Assembly: GCA_023384025.1 (NCBI GenBank)
Contig: JAHDXX010000002.1
Coordinates: 1 to 23,181, forward strand
Length of the DNA: 23,181 bases
Direction of reading: 5' to 3'
Source of the DNA: Sphingomonadaceae bacterium
Lineage (GTDB): Bacteria > Pseudomonadota > Alphaproteobacteria > Sphingomonadales > Sphingomonadaceae
The notes below the pieces were generated by a model. The model made no database searches and was not told the DNA's origin. It worked only from the letters and a program-made list of their open reading frames with translations. Positions 1 through 6,109 of this stretch are shown here, piece by piece; within the stretch, counting starts at the first letter, position 1; each line of letters begins with the position of its first letter. The position numbers and the translations under genes were made by a program.

Positions 1-215
1 ATCAGCTCGCAGGCGCCGTCGCTGGGAACCCACTGGTCGAGGATGATCGCCGAGAGCTGCATGCCCTGACGTGTGCCCAGCGTGGCGATGGCGGTCTCGG
101 CATCCTTGACCACCAGGGTGCGCCAGCCTTCGCGCGCGGCAAGCACCGAGATGAGCCGGCTCTGCGCCGGTTCATCGTCGATCAGCATCAGCAGGCGCGT
201 TTCCTCGTTTGCCAT
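1..215 (-). CDS. Response regulator, N-terminal receiver domain (partial)
   Basis: This is the first 71 codons of a two-component response regulator; the rest lies beyond base 1. Receiver-domain landmarks are visible: the acidic pair D13-D14 after a hydrophobic strand (LLMLIDDEP) and the phospho-acceptor Asp D60 at the end of the third strand (AIILDQW). The ATG at 213-215 is preceded by an AAGGGG-like ribosome site. The wording around D60 (LDQWVPSDG) reminds me of sphingomonad NtrC-type sigma-54 activators, but no AAA+ or DNA-binding part is in the window, so the output domain is unknown. It is divergent from the cytochrome oxidase/pnt operon across a 160-bp gap in which I find no convincing promoter. 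Confidence 0.8.
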   Translation of the reverse strand, partial: MANEETRLLMLIDDEPAQSRLISVLAAREGWRTLVVKDAETAIATLGTRQGMQLSAIILDQWVPSDGACEL

Positions 216-375
216 CGATCCCCTTGCCACCCGTCAGGCTTGTCCCGTGTAGAGACCGGCCCTAGCGCGGATGGGTAAAGTTCGGATTAAGGCTGCCGCG
301 CATTGCACGGGCTTGAAGCGCGCGGGGCAGCGCGATAGAGCGGCGTCGAACCAATCATCCACATGGGGTATTCAA

Positions 376-501
376 ATGGCATCGGGCAATGACATGAAGG
401 CAGCGGCGAAGACCTACGACGGGTTCATCAGCCTGCTCAAGTGGTCGGTGCCGATCGTCGCGCTGATCACGCTGGTTGTCGTCGTCCTGATCGCGACCTG
501 A
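376..501 (+). CDS. aa3-type cytochrome c oxidase subunit IV (41 aa)
   Basis: A 41-residue protein: a short polar N-terminus containing the AAAKTYDGF segment, then one transmembrane helix of about 20 residues (LKWSVPIVALITLVVVVLIAT). This matches the small bacterial aa3-type oxidase subunit IV family, a one-helix accessory subunit of the proton-pumping haem-copper oxidase in the inner membrane. An upstream in-frame start at 271 would add a basic, non-conserved leader, so the ATG at 376 is preferred; a GGGG stretch lies just upstream. It is separated from pntAA by 10 bp. The linkage of this mini-gene to pnt is, from memory, common in sphingomonads and suggests co-transcription of respiratory and transhydrogenase functions. 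Confidence 0.82.
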   Translation: MASGNDMKAAAKTYDGFISLLKWSVPIVALITLVVVVLIAT

Positions 502-511
502 GCCGCTTTCC

Positions 512-1633
512 TTGCGCATCGCGATCCTGAAGGAACGCGCGCCCGGTGAGACGCGCGTTGCCGCCACGCCGGAAACGGTCAAGAAGTTCATCGCGCTTGG
601 CGCGACGGTGGCGGTCGAGAAAGGCGCAGGCCTTGCAGCCGCGATAACCGACGCAGCCTATGCGGAAGCCGGGGCGGAGGTCGGCACGGCTGCGGCGACG
701 GCCAAGGGCGCGGACATCGTGCTGGGCGTGCAGGCGCCCGATCCTACGTCGCTCAAGGGTGTGAACGCGGGGGCGTGGGTCGCTGCGACGTTTGATCCGT
801 TCCGCGAGACGGCGCGGGTCGAGGCCTACGCCAAGGCCGGTCTCGAAGCGCTGGCGATGGAATTCATGCCGCGCATCACCCGCGCGCAGAGCATGGACGT
901 GCTCTCCAGCCAGTCAAACCTTGCCGGGTACAAGGCGGTGATTGCAGCGGCGAACCAGTATGGCCGCGCTTTCCCGATGATGATGACCGCTGCTGGCACG
1001 GTGCAGGCGGCGCGCGTCTTCGTGATGGGCGTCGGCGTGGCCGGCCTGCAGGCGATTGCGACCGCGCGGCGGCTCGGGGCGCAGGTGAGCGCGACCGATG
1101 TACGCTCGGCCACGAAGGAGCAGATCCAGTCGCTCGGGGCCAAACCGGTGTTCGTCGAAAACGTCGCCGGGATCGAGGGCGAAGGCGCAGGCGGCTATGC
1201 CACCGAAATGAGCGAGGAATACCAGAAGGCACAGGCCGAGCTGGTCAGCTCGCACATTGCCAAGCAGGACATCGTCATCACCACCGCACTGATCCCGGGC
1301 CGTGCTGCACCGCGACTGGTCACCGACGCGCAGATCGCGACGATGAAACCGGGCAGCGTGATCTTCGACCTTGCGGTGGCGCAGGGCGGCAACGTCGAAG
1401 GCTCGGTCGCCTACCAGGTGGTGGAGAAGCACGGCGTCTTCATCATGGGCTATTCGAACACTCCGGCGCATCTCGCCGCCGACGCCTCGGCGCTGTTCGC
1501 GCGCAACCACTACAACTTCCTCTCCGCCTTCTGGGACAAGGAAGCGGGCCGTCCCGTTCTCGACGAGGAAATCGGTGATGCGGTACGGCTGACGCGCGGC
1601 GGGGAAGTGGTCAGCGAGAGGCTGAAGGGGTGA
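512..1633 (+). CDS. pntAA: NAD(P) transhydrogenase subunit alpha part 1 (domain I)
   Basis: This is the soluble NAD(H)-binding domain I of the proton-translocating transhydrogenase, which transfers hydride from NADH to NADP+ at the expense of the proton gradient. It has 373 residues, the usual size for the separate alpha-1 polypeptide of Alphaproteobacteria. The N-terminus (RIAILKERAPGETRVA) is typical of the AlaDH/PNT family. The segment RITRAQSMDVLSSQSNLAGY (121-140) and the Rossmann motif G173-V-G175-V-A-G178 form the NAD site. The start is TTG at 512: the family N-terminus begins exactly there and no in-frame ATG fits. No strong Shine-Dalgarno is seen, so translation may be coupled to the upstream mini-gene. 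The membrane parts follow at 2125 and 2409, but a DUF559 element lies between. Confidence 0.95.
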   Translation: MRIAILKERAPGETRVAATPETVKKFIALGATVAVEKGAGLAAAITDAAYAEAGAEVGTAAATAKGADIVLGVQAPDPTSLKGVNAGAWVAATFDPFRETARVEAYAKAGLEALAMEFMPRITRAQSMDVLSSQSNLAGYKAVIAAANQYGRAFPMMMTAAGTVQAARVFVMGVGVAGLQAIATARRLGAQVSATDVRSATKEQIQSLGAKPVFVENVAGIEGEGAGGYATEMSEEYQKAQAELVSSHIAKQDIVITTALIPGRAAPRLVTDAQIATMKPGSVIFDLAVAQGGNVEGSVAYQVVEKHGVFIMGYSNTPAHLAADASALFARNHYNFLSAFWDKEAGRPVLDEEIGDAVRLTRGGEVVSERLKG

Positions 1634-1654
1634 GGGTATTGCTGCTCCTAAAGT

Positions 1655-1701
1655 CCTCCCCCTTTGGGGGAGGTGTCAGCGCGAAGCGCTGACGGAGGGG
1701 G
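1655..1701 (+). repeat. Left palindromic repeat of DUF559 unit
   Basis: Two perfect hairpins in tandem: an 8-bp stem CCTCCCCC/GGGGGAGG with loop TTT (1655-1673), and a 7-bp stem TCAGCGC/GCGCTGA with loop GAA (1676-1692), followed by CGGAGGGGG. The inner end supplies the GGAGG ribosome site for the DUF559 gene at 1703. It is the inverted partner of the repeat at 2054-2103. Confidence 0.85.
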
Positions 1702-1702
1702 C

Positions 1703-2125
1703 ATGGAAAATCACACTCCCGATGCATTGAAGAACGCGCGTCGCCTGCGTCGCGAAATGTCCCTGCCCGAAGTCTTGTTGTGGCAGCAGCTCAAGGGCAA
1801 GCCATCGGGTCTGAAGTTTCGCAAGCAGCACCCGTTCGGCAACCTGGTGCTCGATTTCTTTTGTGCAGAGAAGCGCATCGCCATCGAGATTGATGGTATG
1901 GCCCATGACGTGGGCGACCGTCCGCAACGAGACTTTGCCCGAGACCGTTGGCTAGCCAGCCAGAAGATCGACGTACTCAGGATCCCGGCATCTGAAGTCT
2001 TGGGTGACCCAGTCGCTGCGGCAGAAGCAATTCTTGCATATTGTGCGAACAGACCCCCACCGTCAGCCGCTGTCGCGGCTGCCACCTCCCCCAGCGGGGG
2101 AGGATTTTCCGGAGCCACCGTCTGA
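1703..2125 (+). CDS. DUF559 endonuclease-like protein within palindromic element
   Basis: A 140-residue protein of the DUF559 family, related to very-short-patch-repair (Vsr) and PD-(D/E)xK nucleases. Typical features are RRLRREMSLPEVLLWQQLK (13-31), GLKFRKQHPFG (37-46), the putative catalytic core D51 with E62-I-D64 (LDFFCAEKRIAIEIDG) and H68, and the closing RIPASEVL (94-101). The ATG at 1703 is chosen because the family begins there and GGAGG at 1694-1698 precedes it; upstream codons from 1664 merely translate the repeat. Residues from about 118 to 140 (PPPSAAVAAATSPSGGG...) are translated right repeat, so the natural domain ends near residue 115. The stop (TGA 2123-2125) overlaps the pntAB ATG. 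The biochemical role is unknown; a function in moving or maintaining the repeats is inference. Confidence 0.88.
   Translation: MENHTPDALKNARRLRREMSLPEVLLWQQLKGKPSGLKFRKQHPFGNLVLDFFCAEKRIAIEIDGMAHDVGDRPQRDFARDRWLASQKIDVLRIPASEVLGDPVAAAEAILAYCANRPPPSAAVAAATSPSGGGFSGATV
2054..2103 (-). repeat. Right palindromic repeat of DUF559 unit
   Basis: Reverse-complement partner of 1655-1701. It has a 7-bp stem CAGCCGC/GCGGCTG with loop TGTC (2064-2081) and an 8-bp stem CCTCCCCC/GGGGGAGG with loop AGC (2085-2103). The outer hairpin stem is identical to that of the left copy and only its loop differs; the inner hairpin shows compensated changes that preserve pairing. That implies the structure, not just the sequence, is maintained. 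The repeat is read through as the last residues of the DUF559 protein. Confidence 0.85.
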
Positions 2126-2409
2126 TGGACTTCATCTCAATCCTCTCGATCTTCGTGCTGGCCTGCTTCGTGGGCTATTACGTGGTGTGGTCGGTCACCC
2201 CGGCGCTGCACACGCCGCTGATGGCGGTGACCAATGCGATTTCCTCGGTGATTATCGTCGGAGCGCTGATCGCGGCGGCGGCGGCGAATGTGCCGGGGGC
2301 GAAGTGGCTCGGGCTGCTGGGTATCGTGCTCGCCAGCGTCAACATCTTTGGCGGCTTTGCGGTCACGGCGCGCATGCTGGCGATGTACAAGAAGAAGGAG
2401 ACGAAGTGA
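2125..2409 (+). CDS. pntAB: NAD(P) transhydrogenase subunit alpha part 2
   Basis: A 94-residue, mostly hydrophobic inner-membrane protein, the alpha-2 piece of domain II of the split transhydrogenase. Three transmembrane stretches are visible: about 2-22 (DFISILSIFVLACFVGYYVV), 36-58 and 66-86 (WLGLLGIVLASVNIFGGFAV). It ends in the positive-inside tail RMLAMYKKKETK. Length and the ending NIFGGFAVTARMLAMYKKK are as expected for the family. The start is the ATG at 2125, with CCGGAG about 10 bases upstream. The ATG shares one base with the DUF559 stop codon, and its own stop shares one base with the pntB ATG. With PntB it forms the proton channel; PntAA docks on the cytoplasmic side. Confidence 0.94.
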   Translation: MDFISILSIFVLACFVGYYVVWSVTPALHTPLMAVTNAISSVIIVGALIAAAAANVPGAKWLGLLGIVLASVNIFGGFAVTARMLAMYKKKETK

Positions 2410-4064
2410 TGCTCTCCTTCGCGACCTCGGACAAGGCCGTCGCCCCTGCGCAGGCAGGGGCCAATCACGGGCATGTTGCACGACTGATCGGGCGGGGATG
2501 GACCCCTGCCTGCGCAGGGGTGACGGCTCTTTTCCTTGCATCGCCCGCCGCAGCTTCGACCGGTGGCGCTGCCACTCCGGCATGGGCCATGCTCGCCTAC
2601 CTCGTGTCGGGCGTGTTCTTCATCCTCGCGCTGCGCGGTCTCTCGAGCCCGTCGAGCAGCCGGGCAGGAAACCGGTTCGGCATGGTCGGAATGCTGATCG
2701 CGGTTGGCACGACGCTGGCGACGCACATGCCGTGGAAGACGGGCGACGCGGAAAACAGCTACGTCGGGCCTGACCTGTTCGGTCTGGGCGAAATCATGGC
2801 GGCCATCGCGATCGGTGCGGTCATCGGCGTGACCATCGCCCGCCGGATCGACATGCGGCAGATGCCGGAACTGGTCGCGGCATTCCACTCGCTGGTCGGG
2901 CTTGCCGCCGTGCTGGTCGGCTGGGCGGCCTATCTCAATCCCGAAGGCTTTGGCTTGCTCGTTCCGTTTGTTGGCGACGGATTGCATCCGGCAAATTTCG
3001 AGGACCGGATGATGATTTCGCCGGTCAGCAAGATCGAAATGGGCCTCGGCATTGCCATTGGCGCGATCACTTTCTCCGGCTCGATTATCGCGTTCGCCAA
3101 GCTTTCCGGCAAGATGAGCGGTGCGCCGATCCTCTTGCCTGCTCGGCATGTGATCAACCTTGGCACGCTGATCGCCATCATCGTCCTCACCGGCCTGTTC
3201 GCCATGGCGGCGCCGGGTGCGACCTTGCCGCTGATCGTCGCGCTGACCGTACTCGCCTTTGCGATCGGCTTCCTGCTGATCATCCCGATCGGCGGGGCGG
3301 ACATGCCGGTGGTCGTCTCTATGCTCAACAGCTACTCCGGCTGGGCGGCGGCGGCGATGGGGTTCACGCTGGGCAACAGCGCGATGATCATCACCGGCGC
3401 ATTGGTCGGTAGCTCGGGCGCGATCCTCAGCTACATCATGTGCAAGGCGATGAACCGCAGCTTCATCTCGGTGATCGCTGGCGGGTTCGGTGCGGAAAGC
3501 GGCGCCACGGCCAGCGGCGGGGGCGAACAGCGCCCGTACAAGACCGGCAGCGCCGAGGATGCCGCGTTCATGCTCGAACAGGCGGAGAAGGTCATCGTCA
3601 TCCCCGGCTACGGCATGGCGGTGGCGCAGGCACAGCACGCGCTGCGCGAAATGGGCGATTTGCTCAAGGCCAAGGGCGTCGAGGTCAAGTACGCGATCCA
3701 CCCGGTCGCGGGCCGCATGCCCGGGCACATGAACGTGCTGCTGGCCGAAGCCAACGTCCCCTATGACGAAGTGTTCGAGCTGGAAGACATCAACAGCGAG
3801 TTCGCCCAGTGCGACGTGGCGTTCATCATCGGCGCCAACGATGTGGTCAACCCGGCTGCCAAGACCGACAAGACCAGCCCGATCTACGGCATGCCGGTGT
3901 TCGATGTCGACAAGGCGAAGCAGGTGTTCTTCATCAAGCGCAGCATGGGCGGCGTCGGCTACGCCGGCGTCGACAACGACGTGTTCTACATGGACCAGAC
4001 CATGATGCTGCTGGCGGATGCGAAGAAGATGGTCGAGGATATCGTCAAGGCGCTGGGGCACTGA
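2409..4064 (+). CDS. pntB: NAD(P) transhydrogenase subunit beta
   Basis: A 551-residue membrane subunit with the rest of domain II and the cytoplasmic NADP(H)-binding domain III. The membrane part runs from about residue 58 (AWAMLAYLVSGVFFILALRGLSSP) to about 360. Domain III carries GYGMAVAQAQHAL starting at residue 400, then VAGRMPGHMNVLLAEANVPYD and GANDVVNPAA, the known NADP-site segments. The ATG at 2409 has AAGGAG 8 bases upstream (2395-2400) and overlaps the pntAB stop. The N-terminus is odd. Residues 11-39 (APAQAGANHG...WTPACAGVT) are translation of a palindromic repeat at 2439-2524, inserted before the hydrophobic ALFLASPAAAS stretch that resembles the end of a signal or leader segment. 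M61 (2589) is an alternative start that would bypass it, but lacks an obvious ribosome site. Confidence 0.95.
   Translation: MLSFATSDKAVAPAQAGANHGHVARLIGRGWTPACAGVTALFLASPAAASTGGAATPAWAMLAYLVSGVFFILALRGLSSPSSSRAGNRFGMVGMLIAVGTTLATHMPWKTGDAENSYVGPDLFGLGEIMAAIAIGAVIGVTIARRIDMRQMPELVAAFHSLVGLAAVLVGWAAYLNPEGFGLLVPFVGDGLHPANFEDRMMISPVSKIEMGLGIAIGAITFSGSIIAFAKLSGKMSGAPILLPARHVINLGTLIAIIVLTGLFAMAAPGATLPLIVALTVLAFAIGFLLIIPIGGADMPVVVSMLNSYSGWAAAAMGFTLGNSAMIITGALVGSSGAILSYIMCKAMNRSFISVIAGGFGAESGATASGGGEQRPYKTGSAEDAAFMLEQAEKVIVIPGYGMAVAQAQHALREMGDLLKAKGVEVKYAIHPVAGRMPGHMNVLLAEANVPYDEVFELEDINSEFAQCDVAFIIGANDVVNPAAKTDKTSPIYGMPVFDVDKAKQVFFIKRSMGGVGYAGVDNDVFYMDQTMMLLADAKKMVEDIVKALGH
2439..2524. repeat. REP-like inverted repeat pair inside pntB
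   Basis: Two inverted copies of a 25-26 bp unit (2439-2463 and 2499-2524) differ by one substitution and one indel. Each contains the perfect hairpin CCCCTGC-GCAG-GCAGGGG, and they are separated by 35 bp. Such units occur widely in proteobacterial genomes and when translated give the recognisable WTPACAGVT / WIPAFAGMT-type peptide, seen here at residues 31-39 of PntB. The insertion keeps the reading frame open, which recalls Rickettsia palindromic elements inside genes. It is unrelated to the DUF559-associated repeats. Confidence 0.82.
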
Positions 4065-4381
4065 TGCGGATAGTGCTGGCGGCCTGTGCCGCATTGCTGC
4101 TCACGGGCTGCGTCCAGAAGATTGCCGAGAACCGGGTCGAAAGCGCCCTGCTGCGCGCCGGGCTCGACCAGCGCACTTCGACCTGCATGGCCGAGCGGAT
4201 GGTTGACCGGCTCAGCATCGGCCAGCTGCGCAAGCTTGAAGGGCTCAAGGCGCGCAAGGGCGAACCGGTCCGCCCGACCACGCTCAAGGGCTATGTCGAG
4301 CGGGTGCGGCGCGTAGGCGATGCCGAAGTGCTGGCGGTTACCAGCAGTTCGGCTGCTTTGTGCGCGGTGGGGCTGGGTTAG
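4064..4381 (+). CDS. Small putative lipoprotein, last gene of pnt operon
   Basis: A 105-residue protein with a lipoprotein signal: MRIVLAACAALLLTGC, lipobox LTGC with Cys16 as the lipidation site. The mature part is helical and charged (KIAENRVESALLRAGLDQRTSTCMAERMVDRL), with a Cys at about 46 and another near the C-terminus. I recognise no family. The ATG shares one base with the pntB TGA, so it is translationally coupled to pntB and is probably expressed with it; whether it interacts with the transhydrogenase is unknown. Its stop lies 11 bp from the stop of the convergent DUF2147 gene. Confidence 0.8.
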   Translation: MRIVLAACAALLLTGCVQKIAENRVESALLRAGLDQRTSTCMAERMVDRLSIGQLRKLEGLKARKGEPVRPTTLKGYVERVRRVGDAEVLAVTSSSAALCAVGLG

Positions 4382-4392
4382 GCCTGCCGGCT

Positions 4393-4809
4393 TCAGACCT
4401 TGGTGAAATTCGCCGTCCGGCAGATCACCATGACGCAACCCCTGACCTTCAGGGTATTGCCCTCGCGCCAGACCTCGGCGTTGAAATTGCGCCCGTCTTC
4501 CGGGCTGTAGCCCTTGCCCTTGAACCGGGCGCCGGTGGGGGCGAGGTTCCAGAAGATCCGCAGGCCGAGCAGTTTGCGGCTGCGCAGGGCCTTGTCCGGG
4601 TTCTTGTCGTCCAGCGCGCCGCCCTTGGGTTCGGGGACGAGGAAGCGGGCGATCTTGCCGCACATCTGCGCGCCGCACGGGTAGAACTGGATCACCGACT
4701 TGCCGTCATCGGTCTTCCAGTTGCCTTCGATCGTGCTGGCCTGGGCGCTGGCAGGCACGGCAAGGCCGAGGCCAAAGACAGTGGCGGCAAGGACTAAGGG
4801 GGGTCGCAT
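4393..4809 (-). CDS. DUF2147 domain secreted protein
   Basis: A 138-residue exported protein. Signal peptide MRPPLVLAATVFGLGLAVPASA with cleavage near residues 22-24, then a DUF2147 domain: IEGNWKTDDGKSVIQFYPCG, CGKIARFLVPEP, the dipeptide DKNPD, and the family-like LLGLRIFWNLAPTG...GKGYSPEDGRNFNAEVWREGNTLKVRGCVMVIC. Four cysteines (about C44, C50, C125, C130) could form periplasmic disulphides. The family is a predicted lipocalin-like beta-barrel of unknown ligand. The gene is divergent from the beta-helix gene, with about 97 bp of shared upstream DNA, and convergent with the pnt operon. Confidence 0.88.
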   Translation of the reverse strand: MRPPLVLAATVFGLGLAVPASAQASTIEGNWKTDDGKSVIQFYPCGAQMCGKIARFLVPEPKGGALDDKNPDKALRSRKLLGLRIFWNLAPTGARFKGKGYSPEDGRNFNAEVWREGNTLKVRGCVMVICRTANFTKV

Positions 4810-4906
4810 TTTGGCCAGGTCTCCTCTCGCGGGGCTTTCGTTGCCATGCCCCCCTTGGTTTCAGTTCGGATTTCGCGCACTATGGCGGCAAGAGGGAGAG
4901 AATGCC

Positions 4907-6109
4907 ATGCCGAGGATGAACCTGCTCTGTGCAATCGCACTGGCCGCGATGGCCGCACCGCTGGCTGCGGAAGTGCACGAAGTCGCGTCGGGTGACGGGG
5001 CGCAGGAACGTTTGCAGGAAGCCCTGATTCTGGCCCAGCCGGGCGACGAGATCGTGCTCGGCAAAGGTCGTTTTGCGATGACCGATGGGCTCAGCCTTGA
5101 TGTCGACGGGGTGACCGTGCGCGGGGCCGGGATGGATGAGACCGTGCTCGATTTCACCGGCCAGCAGGGCGCAGGCGAGGGATTGCTGGTCACCAGCGAC
5201 AATGTGACCCTGCGCGATTTCGCGGTGGAGAACCCCAAGGGCGACGGGATCAAGTCCAAGGGCGCGGACAATATCGTCTACAGCCGCATCCGGGTGACCT
5301 GGACCAATGGGCCTTCGCCCAACAACGGCGCTTATGGCATCTATCCGGTCGAAAGCACCGGGGTGCTGGTGACCGGCTCGAAGGTCTCGGGCGCGTCGGA
5401 CGCGGGTATCTATGTCGGGCAGAGCCGCGACATCACCGTGCGCAACTCGATCGTGGAGGCCAATGTCGCCGGGATCGAGATCGAGAACAGCCGCGATGCG
5501 CTGGTCGAGAACAACATCGCCACCCGCAACACCGGCGGCCTGCTGGTGTTCGATCTGCCCAACCTGCCGGTCATGGGCGGCGGGAACGTGATCCTGCGGC
5601 GCAACCTGGTGATCGACAACGACACGCCGAACTTCGCTCCGCCGGGAAATATCGTCGCCAGCGTGCGGCGCGGCACGGGCATTCTGGTGATGGCCAACGA
5701 TGGCGTGCTGATCGAGGACAACATCCTTGACAACAATCCGACCGCACATGTCATGGTGATCGCCTATACCCAGCCGTTCGATGACGAGCGCTACAACCCC
5801 TATGCCCGCAACGTGATGGTCGGCGACAACGTGTTCGGCCGCGGTGGTGACGATCCCCAGATCGATGGCAAGGAGATGCTGCTCGCCGCGTTCGGCGGCG
5901 CGCTCCCGCCGGTCATGTGGGACGGGGTGGTCGAGGACGGCAATGGCCTGATGCTGGCACACGGCGTGCAGGGCTGGACGCTCAACCTCTCGCGCCCGGG
6001 CCAGAGCCTGGTCGAGGCCCAGCCCGGGCCGATCGACCTGGTCGAGACCGAAGGCTGGGCCTTCCCCGAAGTCGGCGCGCCGGATGACCTGGAGAGCCGT
6101 ATCCAGTGA
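4907..6109 (+). CDS. Periplasmic parallel beta-helix protein (TIGR03805-like)
   Basis: A 400-residue exported protein with signal peptide MPRMNLLCAIALAAMAAPLAA. The mature chain is a right-handed parallel beta-helix of the kind seen in pectate-lyase-like and NosD/CASH domains. It is rich in turns such as GVTVRGAGMDETVLDFTG, NVTLRDFAVEN, GVLVTGSKVSGASDAGIYVG, DITVRNSIVEANVAGIEIENS and GVLIEDNILDNN. The ATG at 4907 is chosen because AGGGAG lies 8-12 bases upstream and it opens the signal peptide. The stop overlaps the GTG of the next gene by 4 bp. Pairing with an SO2930-type diheme cytochrome is the known signature of the TIGR03805/TIGR03806 couple, whose function is undefined. Substrate or partner cannot be told from sequence. 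Confidence 0.87.
   Translation: MPRMNLLCAIALAAMAAPLAAEVHEVASGDGAQERLQEALILAQPGDEIVLGKGRFAMTDGLSLDVDGVTVRGAGMDETVLDFTGQQGAGEGLLVTSDNVTLRDFAVENPKGDGIKSKGADNIVYSRIRVTWTNGPSPNNGAYGIYPVESTGVLVTGSKVSGASDAGIYVGQSRDITVRNSIVEANVAGIEIENSRDALVENNIATRNTGGLLVFDLPNLPVMGGGNVILRRNLVIDNDTPNFAPPGNIVASVRRGTGILVMANDGVLIEDNILDNNPTAHVMVIAYTQPFDDERYNPYARNVMVGDNVFGRGGDDPQIDGKEMLLAAFGGALPPVMWDGVVEDGNGLMLAHGVQGWTLNLSRPGQSLVEAQPGPIDLVETEGWAFPEVGAPDDLESRIQ

Larger units (their letters stand above)
1650..2108 (+). mobile_element. DUF559 gene bounded by inverted palindromic repeats
   Basis: A unit of about 450 bp made of one DUF559 endonuclease-like gene enclosed by two long imperfect inverted repeats (1655-1701 and 2054-2103). 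Each repeat contains two hairpins, and the two repeats match in order and orientation. The match extends weakly to an AAAxT flank on both sides, giving the outer limits chosen. It lies between pntAA and pntAB, which in relatives I recall as directly adjacent. I cannot find a clear target-site duplication. The layout is formally like a RAYT gene with flanking REPs, but with a PD-(D/E)xK/Vsr-like protein in place of a Y1 transposase. Mobility is inferred from structure and position, not demonstrated. Confidence 0.6.

Noticed and set aside
1664..1702. Earlier start for the DUF559 gene
   Set aside because: It would translate the left palindrome; the family begins at the ATG at 1703, which has its own GGAGG.
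512..2409. pntAA and pntAB as fragments of a broken single pntA
   Set aside because: Alphaproteobacteria normally encode alpha as two polypeptides; both have expected lengths and ends. Only the DUF559 unit between them is unusual.
2178..4094. A very long open frame on the minus strand opposite pntB, and similar antisense frames elsewhere
   Set aside because: They mirror real genes in GC-rich DNA, have His/Arg/Asp-rich composition without recognisable motifs, and oppose strongly supported coding regions.
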